A stretch of 64,000 nt of DNA from Clostridia bacterium (lineage in GTDB: Bacteria; Bacillota; Clostridia; Oscillospirales; Acutalibacteraceae). The position numbers and the translations under genes were made by a program. The stretch lies in the NCBI GenBank assembly GCA_017435865.1, contig JAFSEF010000101.1, positions 1 through 64,000 on the forward strand. Reading direction: 5' to 3'. This document shows, one piece after another, positions 11,101 to 18,407 of the stretch (the stretch's first letter is position 1; each line of letters opens with the position of its first letter). The notes beneath the pieces are model-generated. The model ran no database searches and was not told the origin of the DNA. It saw only the letters and a list, made by a program, of their open reading frames with translations.

Positions 11101-11731
11101 GCGTGTTACCACGTTCAAATGAAACATAATAAGGGGATTGAATGATGCCGACAATTGTAAATTCGGTTTGCTTCAATGAAGCATCAATTTCTTCATTGTC
11201 ACCAACGAGAGTGATTGTATTGCCGATTTTATAGCTCTCAGGTGTGGACAGCTGGCTGGCATCAACGAGGCATTCGTTTTCTGCGTCAGGATATTCACCT
11301 TCTATAAGACGAGGTCTGTTCATGAATACAGCTTCGTCAACACCATAATTGATATAATTTGATAAAAGGGAAGTGTTGATACCGTAAACACGAGCACTGA
11401 TCTGTGTGCCGTCAATATCTTTTTCGATTTCATTATTTACAAGTACCAGTGCATCCTTGAATTTTTGACCGACAACTGCTTCAATATTGGAATCCATGCT
11501 CTGAATGGCGATGATGTCATCATTTGTAAGTCCTATGGATGATTGCACTCGAATATCCATAAGGTTGTAGTCAACATAATAATCCTGTACAGTGTCGAGC
11601 ATGTCGGGAGCTGTTGCTTTGATTCCGACAAAAAAAGCAGAACCCAACGCAATGATCATAACAATGGATATGAATCTGCTGAAACTCTTCTTCACTGATC
11701 TCAGGATGCTGATAAAATATGCTCTTGTCAT
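8171..11731 (-). CDS. ABC transporter permease, FtsX-like, with a long coiled-coil insert
   Basis: A 1186-residue membrane protein. One N-terminal transmembrane segment, about residues 18-38, is followed by an extracytoplasmic region. A very long heptad-rich stretch, roughly residues 280-620 and rich in Ala, Glu, Gln, Lys and Tyr, follows it. Next come a block of transmembrane helices, a second extracytoplasmic domain, and a final FtsX-like block containing NINILERNRELATLKVLG. This is the double-FtsX layout of large Firmicute permeases of the MacB/LolE superfamily, which work in mechanotransmission or export rather than bulk import. It lies 36 bp downstream of its ATPase. The substrate is unknown; an envelope lipid, peptide or antimicrobial are possibilities. 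Confidence 0.85.
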   Translation of the reverse strand: MTRAYFISILRSVKKSFSRFISIVMIIALGSAFFVGIKATAPDMLDTVQDYYVDYNLMDIRVQSSIGLTNDDIIAIQSMDSNIEAVVGQKFKDALVLVNNEIEKDIDGTQISARVYGINTSLLSNYINYGVDEAVFMNRPRLIEGEYPDAENECLVDASQLSTPESYKIGNTITLVGDNEEIDASLKQTEFTIVGIIQSPYYVSFERGNTLIGSGKVGTFIIVPESVFKQDYYTELYVKVKGSDAYDAYSDEYKNHVAPYVAMVKTLAAPRLQARVNYLQQTLPKQIADAQAMLSDANSVAGSKIKELEESIATMEQSLILLKAQLAKAEETYNVTLADAEESLALNKSEYNESITEYNKMLTEYQTNSTAYAEKYTEYSTAKSEYNTKKAEYDSAYSQVNSLELQLGSTQSAITSAQTVLLQLQESQENSLTNEEVQSMVAVLQTAYPGIYDVIQNNTTAGLAKEMVAYITPVLENYQAQLIVQQQQLDAEKAKLTAANTELSNANISLTAAELELNTANEKLVTAENQLVAYNRELTSAGNEITNTDFQLSLQKIQTQMMITELSNQIEALTSGKATAQAALDTAKLQVNATLGDATEVYQQQIDDANEVLMSLGSAYWNIYDRDDTPGYTSFGSTTDNLSTLANIFPIFFFIVSALVCWTTMTRMIDEDRTTIGTLKALGYENGSIAAKYIIYSLSASIIGCSLGVAVGMYVFPYAIFAAYSIMFTIPELHYTLPIGSAIIGIATSLACTLLSTMLALRKELKSTPSVLMRPKAPKPGKRILLERIRFIWSRMKFSNKVTARNLFRNKQRFFMTIIGIAGCSALMLASLGMHNSVSAIRSKQYGNDAISKYDFQIVFENNQDGNSGEYRTVVNSNSVQSTMLISMKSVTGFSLRTDATEDVYLFVPSEPDRLNDYIRLNNRQTGKTYIPSIEGALITEKFARDTNTKAGDTLFIETSDSKIYEIFVAGVVENYTFHYIYLSPDYYTEIFSRYPTYNYAIGILNDAYHSADEATLSSLKGQMATKLMQVDGIQAVSFTSDVNQSLSEITDALTAVVAVFFFSALILAFVVLYNLTNINILERNRELATLKVLGFIDSEVNNYVLKENIILTAIGALFGSGLGIILHYLLITYAEIDAVMFGRSIEWYSFLIAIILTFVFAAIVNLIINRKLKHIDMVLSLKSIE

Positions 11732-11767
11732 ATTATTCTGTCACCCCTGCATAAATACTAACATACT

Positions 11768-12469
11768 TTACCATTCAATCTGATCTACGGGAAGCGGATT
11801 GTCATTCACGGTAATTCTTTGAACACGTCCGTTACGCATCGAAATAACTCTGTTCGCCATCGGGGTCAATGCCTGATTGTGAGTAATAATGATAACCGTC
11901 ATGCCTGTTTCGCGGCTTGTTTCCTGCAGTAGCGATAAAATCTGTTTGCCTGTCTGATAATCAAGGGCGCCTGTCGGTTCGTCACAAAGAAGGATCTTCG
12001 GATTCTTTGCAAGAGCTCTTGCAATGGAAACACGTTGCTGCTCACCACCGGAGAGCTGTGCCGGGAAGTTGTTAAGACGTTCACCAAGTCCCACTCTCTC
12101 AAGCACACGAGAAGGATTCAGAGCTTTATTGCTGATCTGCGAAGCAAGTTCCACATTTTCAAGTGCTGTAAGGTTGGGAACAAGATTGTAAAACTGAAAC
12201 ACAAATCCTACATCATATCTTCTGTACATTGCCAGTTTTTTATCGTTGTAACTGTTGATCAGCTCACCGCCGACACGCACTTTTCCGTCATCACAATCAT
12301 CGATTCCGCCGAGAATATTCAAGACAGTTGTTTTGCCGGCACCACTGGGGCCGACAACAACACACAATTCACCTTGTTCTACGGAAAAAGAAACACCGTC
12401 AAGCGCAGTGATGACAACTTCGCCTGTCTGATACTTTTTATAGACTGAATTCAGTTCAATAAAACTCAT
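11768..12469 (-). CDS. ABC transporter ATP-binding protein (MacB/LolD-like)
   Basis: A 233-residue ATPase with every expected motif: Walker [10 protein letters not shown] at 40-48, Q-loop Gln92, signature LSGGEQQR from 139, Walker B ending in Asp163-Glu164 within [11 protein letters not shown], and the H-loop ITHN. The sequence is typical of ATPases paired with FtsX-type permeases. It is the first gene of a two-gene operon with the permease and has its own promoter at 12501-12529. GGGGGAT lies upstream of the start. No regulator or accessory periplasmic-type protein is adjacent. Confidence 0.93.
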   Translation of the reverse strand: MSFIELNSVYKKYQTGEVVITALDGVSFSVEQGELCVVVGPSGAGKTTVLNILGGIDDCDDGKVRVGGELINSYNDKKLAMYRRYDVGFVFQFYNLVPNLTALENVELASQISNKALNPSRVLERVGLGERLNNFPAQLSGGEQQRVSIARALAKNPKILLCDEPTGALDYQTGKQILSLLQETSRETGMTVIIITHNQALTPMANRVISMRNGRVQRITVNDNPLPVDQIEW

Positions 12470-12500
12470 ACTTATAATCCCCCATATTAATAACTTATTT

Positions 12501-12529
12501 ATTATACATTATAAATCAAATTTCGTCAA
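12501..12529 (-). promoter_or_regulatory. Sigma-A-type promoter of the ABC operon
   Basis: On the minus strand TTGACG (12529-12524) and TATAAT (12506-12501) are separated by 17 bp. It points toward the ATPase gene and lies in the 199-bp divergent region shared with galM. Confidence 0.75.
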
Positions 12530-12545
12530 GTTTAATCTTTGAATA

Positions 12546-12589
12546 ATGCACTTAGCAGCAGAATGTGTATATATACAACATGAGTGCAT
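12546..12589. repeat. Nested dyad upstream of galM
   Basis: Inverted arms ATGCACT (12546-12552) and AGTGCAT (12583-12589) flank a 12-bp palindrome TGTATATATACA (12566-12577). The element sits just upstream of the galM -35 box and downstream of nothing coding, so it could be an operator. The two symmetric parts do not share a centre. No regulator is identified. Confidence 0.45.
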
Positions 12590-12600
12590 AATATTGCAGG

Positions 12601-12628
12601 TTGACATTTTGTGCGAAATTATTATAAT
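12601..12628 (+). promoter_or_regulatory. Consensus sigma-A promoter of galM
   Basis: TTGACA (12601-12606), a 16-bp spacer and TATAAT (12623-12628): both hexamers match the consensus perfectly. The start codon lies about 40 bp downstream. Confidence 0.85.
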
Positions 12629-12668
12629 ATATATATCTGCAAATATGCTTAATTAAGGATGTGTTGTT

Positions 12669-13718
12669 ATGAGTGTATCCAAATCTGTTTTTGGTTCCAT
12701 GCCTGATGGCAGAGAAGTGTTTTGTTATACAATAGAAAATTCAAATGAGATGAAAGTCAGCATTATTACTCTTGGTGCTACTTTGCAAAGCATTGTCGTT
12801 GCTGATAAAGAAGGTGCTTTTGAAGATGTGCTTCTTGGTTTTGATGATGTACAAGGGTATCTTGAAAGATCCTCTTATCAGGGTGCTGTTGTAGGACCTT
12901 ATGCAAACCGTATCGGCAATGCATCATTCTGTATTGATAGTGTGAAATATGATCTTATCAAAAATGAAAAAGATGTAACATGTCTTCATTCCGGCGGTGA
13001 ATTCAGTTATGCATTGTGGAACAGTATTATTATTGATTCCGATGCTGTTGAGTTTTCTTACACCAGTGAAGACGGTACCAACGGTTTTCCCGGTAAATTG
13101 ACGACCACTGTAACTTATAAACTCGGTGAGAATAACGATCTGCATATCGTTTATAAATGCGTGTCTGATAAAAAGACATTCATTAATTTAACGAACCACG
13201 CTTATTTTAATCTTGCCGGTTATCAGAATGGTTGCATTACTGATCATATCCTGCAATTGAATTGTTCTGCATATACTCCTGTAGACGCTTACAGTATTAC
13301 GACAGGTGAGATTGCTGAAGTTAAAAACACGCCGTTTGATTTTACAGTAGCAAAATGCATTGGTGATGAAATTGATGCTGATTTTGAGCAGCTGAAACTG
13401 ACAGGCGGTTATGATCATAATTTTGTCATAGATGAAGCTGACGGTACACTCAGAAAATGTGCTACCGTTCTTGATCCGAAAAGCTCGCGTCAATTGCATG
13501 TTTATACAGATCTTCCCGGTGTGCAGTTTTATGCAGGAAATTTTCTTGAAGGAGAATCCGGAAAAAATAATTTTCCAATGCAAAAAAGAAGCGGATTTTG
13601 TCTTGAAACACAGTATTATCCTGATACACCCAACAAATGTGGTTTTCCGCAATGTCTTTTTGATGCCGGAGAAGAATTCAGCTCTGAAACTGTCTTTATT
13701 TTTGATACTGCCGAATAA
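12669..13718 (+). CDS. galM: Aldose 1-epimerase (galactose mutarotase)
   Basis: A 349-residue GalM-fold protein. It shows the substrate-binding stretch PYANRIGNASF near residues 78-88, His107 in CLHSGGE, the catalytic His177 in NLTNHAYFNLAG, and the catalytic base Glu313 in CLETQYYPDTPN. It interconverts alpha and beta anomers of aldoses such as galactose or glucose. AAGGATG precedes the ATG. It is a single-gene unit with a consensus promoter and a terminator; no galactose genes are near, so its physiological sugar is uncertain. Confidence 0.9.
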   Translation: MSVSKSVFGSMPDGREVFCYTIENSNEMKVSIITLGATLQSIVVADKEGAFEDVLLGFDDVQGYLERSSYQGAVVGPYANRIGNASFCIDSVKYDLIKNEKDVTCLHSGGEFSYALWNSIIIDSDAVEFSYTSEDGTNGFPGKLTTTVTYKLGENNDLHIVYKCVSDKKTFINLTNHAYFNLAGYQNGCITDHILQLNCSAYTPVDAYSITTGEIAEVKNTPFDFTVAKCIGDEIDADFEQLKLTGGYDHNFVIDEADGTLRKCATVLDPKSSRQLHVYTDLPGVQFYAGNFLEGESGKNNFPMQKRSGFCLETQYYPDTPNKCGFPQCLFDAGEEFSSETVFIFDTAE

Positions 13719-13727
13719 TTTACATAA

Positions 13728-13762
13728 TTTGCACAGCACATTTTGTGTTGTGTAAATTTTTA
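13728..13762 (+). terminator. Terminator after galM
   Basis: A 13-bp stem with two G-U pairs and a 3-nt loop (arms 13728-13740 and 13744-13756) is followed by a T-rich run. Confidence 0.75.
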
Positions 13763-13784
13763 TTGCTCAAATATTGTGTTTTTA

Positions 13785-13813
13785 TTGACTTTTATTTTTT
13801 TTTGTTGTATTAT
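13785..13813 (+). promoter_or_regulatory. Promoter of the extracellular protein gene
   Basis: TTGACT (13785-13790) and TATTAT (13808-13813) are 17 bp apart, with the start codon 34 bp downstream of the -10 box. It probably also drives the following response regulator gene. Confidence 0.65.
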
Positions 13814-13846
13814 ATCTCTAATAATGGGTTCGAAAGGAGCCAAAAT

Positions 13847-16087
13847 ATGAAAATTTTAAAGTCTTCTGCCATGTTTTCAGTGATCATTGGCGTTCTTGTT
13901 GTGATTGCGTCTGTTTCTCCTGCATTGGCAGCTATAATGACTTTTGAAACACAATATGAATATGAGGAAGTCAACAAAGCCTGGCTGACTGATTTACAGA
14001 TCAAGGAGAGTCTGACGACGGTCGGTGACATGGTTGCCAGTGTATCATTGACTGCTGAACCGGATTATCCGTACACTGAGACACCGGAATCTTTTATGAA
14101 AGATGTTCAGGATACATGTAATCTATATTATCTTGATGAAAATTCCGCACGCGCAGCGTACATTTATCTCTTTGATTTTATGAATCAGAATTCCAACCTC
14201 ATTGAAGATGGTACATCTGATGAAGATATCAAAGTGTATCTGACAGAAAGAGGTATCCGTTATCCTGACAATATGGACGGAGATACTCTTGTAATGGCAA
14301 GAGCATTGTATGTATTTATGAGCAACGGTGCATTGGATCCTTATCTTACTGACGGGACTCTGCCGAGCGGCACCTCGATTGAATCTGCAGTTGTAAATTA
14401 TATGAGTGTTATTACCGGTGTTGATATGACTGCAGTCAAAGAATGGACAACTGTTGAAGATGATCTGTCTCTTGACGATTATATCGTTGCGACTTCAAAG
14501 TACATGCTCTGGAGCAACGGATATGATGTTAGTGTCGATATGACAGATGCTGAAGTTTTCAGAATGATGGCATTGATGACGATCAACAAACAGGGAGTTT
14601 CTGCATCATCCGATCTGAGCTTCAATGAAATCAAAATGAGATATCTGAGTGTAATGCTCAGTGAAAATTATGATGTTTCGTGTAATGTTGAAGAACTTGG
14701 AATTGCATATGCAAATAATGAAGTGCCTTTCTACATCCTTCAATTAATCGGACAAGAAGTCGGTTTGTCAATTCAACCCGATGCTTATAATTTTAATGAT
14801 GCTTTTATGCTTGTTGCGGAACAATCCGGTCGATTTGATCTGGATGACACTGAATTCTATGCCGATATCTATAATTATTCTGCTGTATTGCAGTATAAAA
14901 GAAGCAGCATTTGGCTTTATCCGACAAGTTATGTCTGCTATAATAAAAATAACACCGGCAATATGATTAGTATTACAGCTAACGGTAAGAGCATTCAGGA
15001 TGGTAATTTTAATGAAATTCAACTGAATACAGCTGCTTCAGAAGAAACAATCGTTCTTGAACTTGTGTACTCCTTCCTTGGCGAATATTATAAGACAACT
15101 TATAACATTCATATAACACAGGGATTGCTTCCGCCGGATACGATCCTTGTTGATAAGCCTGATATCGAAGATGTACTGAATGGTAACCTTGATCTTGAAC
15201 AGAATAAGGATTTCTTTGCAGACGGATATGTTGCAAACACCGGTAGTATCATCGGTAGTCTGATTGATTCCATGGAGTTCGGTTTTACTTTTGATCAGAT
15301 GCTCAACTCTGGTGGTACTATTGTAAGTTCACCTTCATTCTCAACCGGCAGTATTGTATTTCCGACAATTGATACGAATTTTTCTTTGATTGACAGCATC
15401 ACTGCCAACGGTAATGCTATTACGGGCATCAATCCGCCATCATTGAATACCTCGGACCTGAATATCGATCTGTCAAAACCGACGACATCCATCAGCCTGA
15501 GTTCTATGGCACAGCAATTGATTAATTCTGTACCGAAGACGGAAGGCGGCGACAGTACAATTCTCAGCGGCATCGGTGGTCTTGAGTTTTTCTCTGTTGC
15601 CGAAGATATGACCGCCCTGCTGTTGACTGCCGGTGTAGTATCTGGTAATGCAGCAGGTAACGCTGTTAATTCTGCTGCAGATGCAGTTGTTGACACAGCT
15701 AAGCCTATGGTCGGCACAGCAGTTAATGACTTATTGTTTGATAAAGGTAAAGAATCTGTCATCGGCGTTTCTCTTGACAATGATATCAACAGCAATATGC
15801 AGGATGCTTCTAACATAGCATATATTTCTAATATTACAAACAATACGGTATCAGCTTATTCCTCGACGAGCAATAATGAACAGATTAATAATTATTCTCT
15901 TTCCGAATACTTATCACAGCAGCCTGTTGTGAATTCTGATTTGAACAGTTCGATTACGGATATGCAAAACAACAGAAACAACTCACGTCAGTATCTTAAA
16001 TACATTATTATTGGTGCTCTTGCAGCTTTTTCTGCTTTGATTGTTATTGTAATCATATTTAAACAGCGTAATCCCGTTTTTGAATAA
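13847..16087 (+). CDS. Large membrane-anchored extracellular protein, function unknown
   Basis: I do not recognise this 746-residue protein. It has an N-terminal hydrophobic segment ending in SPALAAI, consistent with a signal peptide. About 690 acidic, low-basic residues follow, with many Asp, Ser, Asn and Thr. The C-terminal transmembrane helix (about 717-738) is followed by a short KQRNPVFE cytoplasmic tail. That makes it a type I-like surface protein. A central stretch around residues 345-425 has the alternating pattern of a beta-sandwich domain, followed by a low-complexity Asn/Ser/Gly-rich stalk. The start at 13847 is fixed by AAAGGAG; an in-frame upstream extension has no ribosome binding site. 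The response regulator gene begins 18 bp downstream, so the protein may be the input or target of that two-component system. Confidence 0.7.
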   Translation: MKILKSSAMFSVIIGVLVVIASVSPALAAIMTFETQYEYEEVNKAWLTDLQIKESLTTVGDMVASVSLTAEPDYPYTETPESFMKDVQDTCNLYYLDENSARAAYIYLFDFMNQNSNLIEDGTSDEDIKVYLTERGIRYPDNMDGDTLVMARALYVFMSNGALDPYLTDGTLPSGTSIESAVVNYMSVITGVDMTAVKEWTTVEDDLSLDDYIVATSKYMLWSNGYDVSVDMTDAEVFRMMALMTINKQGVSASSDLSFNEIKMRYLSVMLSENYDVSCNVEELGIAYANNEVPFYILQLIGQEVGLSIQPDAYNFNDAFMLVAEQSGRFDLDDTEFYADIYNYSAVLQYKRSSIWLYPTSYVCYNKNNTGNMISITANGKSIQDGNFNEIQLNTAASEETIVLELVYSFLGEYYKTTYNIHITQGLLPPDTILVDKPDIEDVLNGNLDLEQNKDFFADGYVANTGSIIGSLIDSMEFGFTFDQMLNSGGTIVSSPSFSTGSIVFPTIDTNFSLIDSITANGNAITGINPPSLNTSDLNIDLSKPTTSISLSSMAQQLINSVPKTEGGDSTILSGIGGLEFFSVAEDMTALLLTAGVVSGNAAGNAVNSAADAVVDTAKPMVGTAVNDLLFDKGKESVIGVSLDNDINSNMQDASNIAYISNITNNTVSAYSSTSNNEQINNYSLSEYLSQQPVVNSDLNSSITDMQNNRNNSRQYLKYIIIGALAAFSALIVIVIIFKQRNPVFE

Positions 16088-16105
16088 GTGAACAGGTGAA
16101 TGTAT

Positions 16106-16795
16106 ATGAATGAAAAGATTTTAATCGTTGATGATGATCCTAATATCTGTGAGCTTTTACGTCTTTATTTGTCAAAGGAAAGCTACATCACACACATCGT
16201 CAATGACGGCAATTCTGCAATAGAAGCTGTAACATCAGTGAAACCGTCATTGATATTGTTGGATATTATGTTGCCGGAGCTTGACGGTTGGCAGGTCTGT
16301 CGTAAAATCCGTGCATTTTCGAATGTGCCGATTATCATGCTTACTGCTAAAAGCGAAACTTTTGACAAGATTCTCGGACTTGAACTTGGTGCAGATGATT
16401 ACATAGTAAAGCCTTTTGACACAAAAGAAGTAGTTGCAAGAATCAAGGCTGTTTTACGCAGAGCAAGTGCTGTCGTTGCAGAAAATGCAAAAGAAGTTCA
16501 CTATGATAAATTATCTATCAACCTGACAAATTTTGAAATGATTGTTGATGGTGTGCAGATTGATACACCGCCCAAAGAACTTGAATTGATTTTCCATCTT
16601 GCAAGCAATCCGAATCGTGTTTTTACTCGAGATCAGCTTCTTGATGAAGTGTGGGGATTTAATTTCTATGGTGATTCAAGAACAGTTGATGTTCACGTGA
16701 AACGTTTACGCAAAAAATTGGAAGGCGTTTCCGACGAGTGGGAACTCAAGACGGTCTGGAGTGTAGGATACAAATTCGAAACCAAAAAAGCATAA
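16106..16795 (+). CDS. OmpR/PhoB-family response regulator
   Basis: A 229-residue regulator with an N-terminal receiver domain (acidic pocket DDD at 9-11, phospho-acceptor Asp53 in LLDIMLPELDGW, switch Lys in IVKPFD) and a C-terminal winged helix ending SVGYKFE. The ATG at 16106 is 6 bp from AGGTGA, whereas the in-frame ATG at 16100 touches it, so 16106 is preferred. It probably shares a transcript with the surface protein upstream, and its partner kinase follows after a possible attenuator. Targets are unknown; envelope homeostasis is an inference from the neighbours. Confidence 0.92.
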   Translation: MNEKILIVDDDPNICELLRLYLSKESYITHIVNDGNSAIEAVTSVKPSLILLDIMLPELDGWQVCRKIRAFSNVPIIMLTAKSETFDKILGLELGADDYIVKPFDTKEVVARIKAVLRRASAVVAENAKEVHYDKLSINLTNFEMIVDGVQIDTPPKELELIFHLASNPNRVFTRDQLLDEVWGFNFYGDSRTVDVHVKRLRKKLEGVSDEWELKTVWSVGYKFETKKA

Positions 16796-16801
16796 AGATT
16801 T

Positions 16802-16837
16802 ACTGCCTGTCAGCAGCTTGTATGGCAGGTGGTTTTT
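16802..16837 (+). terminator. Possible terminator/attenuator between response regulator and kinase
   Basis: ACTGCCTG (16802-16809) pairs with CAGGTGGT (16826-16833) using two G-U pairs, and a run of five T follows. It could lower kinase expression relative to the regulator. Confidence 0.5.
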
Positions 16838-16886
16838 CATATTTTATTAACAATTTAAGTATATCATCTCATAGGAGTGTTGAAGA

Positions 16887-18338
16887 ATGAGAAGACATAA
16901 AAATACTGTAGGTATTTTCCGTCACTATTTTTTTATATTAACAACACTCGTTTTGTTTTGCCTGTCTGTTGCTTCATTATCATTATTGTTGTTGATGTCT
17001 TCTTATTGGTATGCAGATTTGCAAGCAGAATTGCTGAATAATAATTCAAGATTATCTGAAATTTTACAGAATGTGCAGACTATTGATGACAAGTCTTCAT
17101 TATGGATCAAACGGACTGCTGAACAAATTGCATCTTCAGCATCTTCCGTAATCTTTGTTGCCGACGCAAACGGATATATTATCATTTGCAGTGATGATAC
17201 AGCTGAAAATACAGTCATTTGTTCTGATCATGCCGGAACTTTTTTTCAAAAGGAGACATTGACAGCAATTGCTGATTCAACTGATGGTTATTGCTACAGA
17301 GGGAACATTGATGTCGATCAAAACGGCGAAAAATACTTTTTTGCAGGTACTTTGTGTCATAATAATAATAATGAACAATATTTTATCATATCGGTTCAGA
17401 ATTTCAGGGCCGGATTTCAACCTTATATTAAACCATATATAAAGATGATGTTAATTGCTGTTTGTATAGCAGTTATTCTTGCTTTCTTTTCATCGTGGGC
17501 AGCTACATATCGCATTGTGCGACCCTTGAAGAAGATGGCGGAAGCCACTAAGCATTATGCAAATGGTGATTTTAAATATCGGATCAGAGAGTATAGTCAT
17601 TTTACTGAATTTTATGATCTGACAGATGCTTTCAATAAAATGGCAAAAAAACTTGAGGTCAACGAGTCATCAAGAAAGAACTTTGTAGCTAACGTCTCTC
17701 ATGAATTAAAAACACCGATGACAACAATCAGCGGATTTATTGACGGAATACTTGACGGAACCATTCAACCTGAAGAAGAAGAGCATTATCTGAGAATCGT
17801 TTCTGATGTTGTAAAACATCTGTCCGAGCTTGTGATCTCAATGTTAAATGTTTCTAAGATAGAAGCAGGAAAAGTTGAACTTGAATTCTCTGAAGTTTCA
17901 TTTGATCAGACGATTATACACACAATAATCGGTTTTGAAAAAACAATCACAGAAAAGGACATTGATGTCCTTGGACTTGATAAGTTAGAAAACATAACTA
18001 TCCGTGCTGACGAAGCATTGTTAAGACAAATAATTTACAATTTAATTGACAATGCAGTAAAATTCACTCATATAGGTGGCATACTGAAGTTTGAATTATA
18101 TGAAGAAAAGAATAATGCCGTGTTTGTTATTTCAAATTCAGGTTCTGTAATTGCACCTGAAGAACTTGAGAATATCTTTGAACGATTTTATAAAATTGAT
18201 AAATCAAGAGGCCTTGATTCTTCCAGTTTTGGTTTGGGACTCCATATTGTCAAGAGCATTGTTGAAATGCACGGAGGCGACATCAAAGCTGTCAGCAAAG
18301 ATAATCAGACAAAATTTATTGTAAAGTTGCCTTTATAA
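16887..18338 (+). CDS. Membrane sensor histidine kinase (HAMP-HisKA-HATPase)
   Basis: A 483-residue kinase. Transmembrane segment 1 (about 13-38) and segment 2 (about 185-210) enclose an extracytoplasmic sensor of about 145 residues with no recognised fold. HAMP follows, then HisKA with the phospho-acceptor His272 in NVSHELKTPM, and HATPase_c with NLIDNAVKF and FGLGLHIVKSIVEMHGG. TAGGAGTG precedes the start. With the regulator upstream it forms a standard pair of the PhoR/WalK class. The ligand is unknown; misfolded envelope protein or the adjacent surface protein are possibilities given the protease gene next to it. Confidence 0.92.
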   Translation: MRRHKNTVGIFRHYFFILTTLVLFCLSVASLSLLLLMSSYWYADLQAELLNNNSRLSEILQNVQTIDDKSSLWIKRTAEQIASSASSVIFVADANGYIIICSDDTAENTVICSDHAGTFFQKETLTAIADSTDGYCYRGNIDVDQNGEKYFFAGTLCHNNNNEQYFIISVQNFRAGFQPYIKPYIKMMLIAVCIAVILAFFSSWAATYRIVRPLKKMAEATKHYANGDFKYRIREYSHFTEFYDLTDAFNKMAKKLEVNESSRKNFVANVSHELKTPMTTISGFIDGILDGTIQPEEEEHYLRIVSDVVKHLSELVISMLNVSKIEAGKVELEFSEVSFDQTIIHTIIGFEKTITEKDIDVLGLDKLENITIRADEALLRQIIYNLIDNAVKFTHIGGILKFELYEEKNNAVFVISNSGSVIAPEELENIFERFYKIDKSRGLDSSSFGLGLHIVKSIVEMHGGDIKAVSKDNQTKFIVKLPL

Positions 18339-18352
18339 ACTTAAGTTTAATG

Positions 18353-18381
18353 TTGATTAAAGAAATAATATATAGTATAAA
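18353..18381 (+). promoter_or_regulatory. Promoter of the HtrA-type protease gene
   Basis: TTGATT (18353-18358), a 17-bp spacer and TATAAA (18376-18381), just upstream of the AAAGGAT site and the start codon. The protease can therefore be transcribed independently of the kinase. Confidence 0.6.
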
Positions 18382-18407
18382 CTATAAAAAATGAAAGGAT
18401 AATTCTC

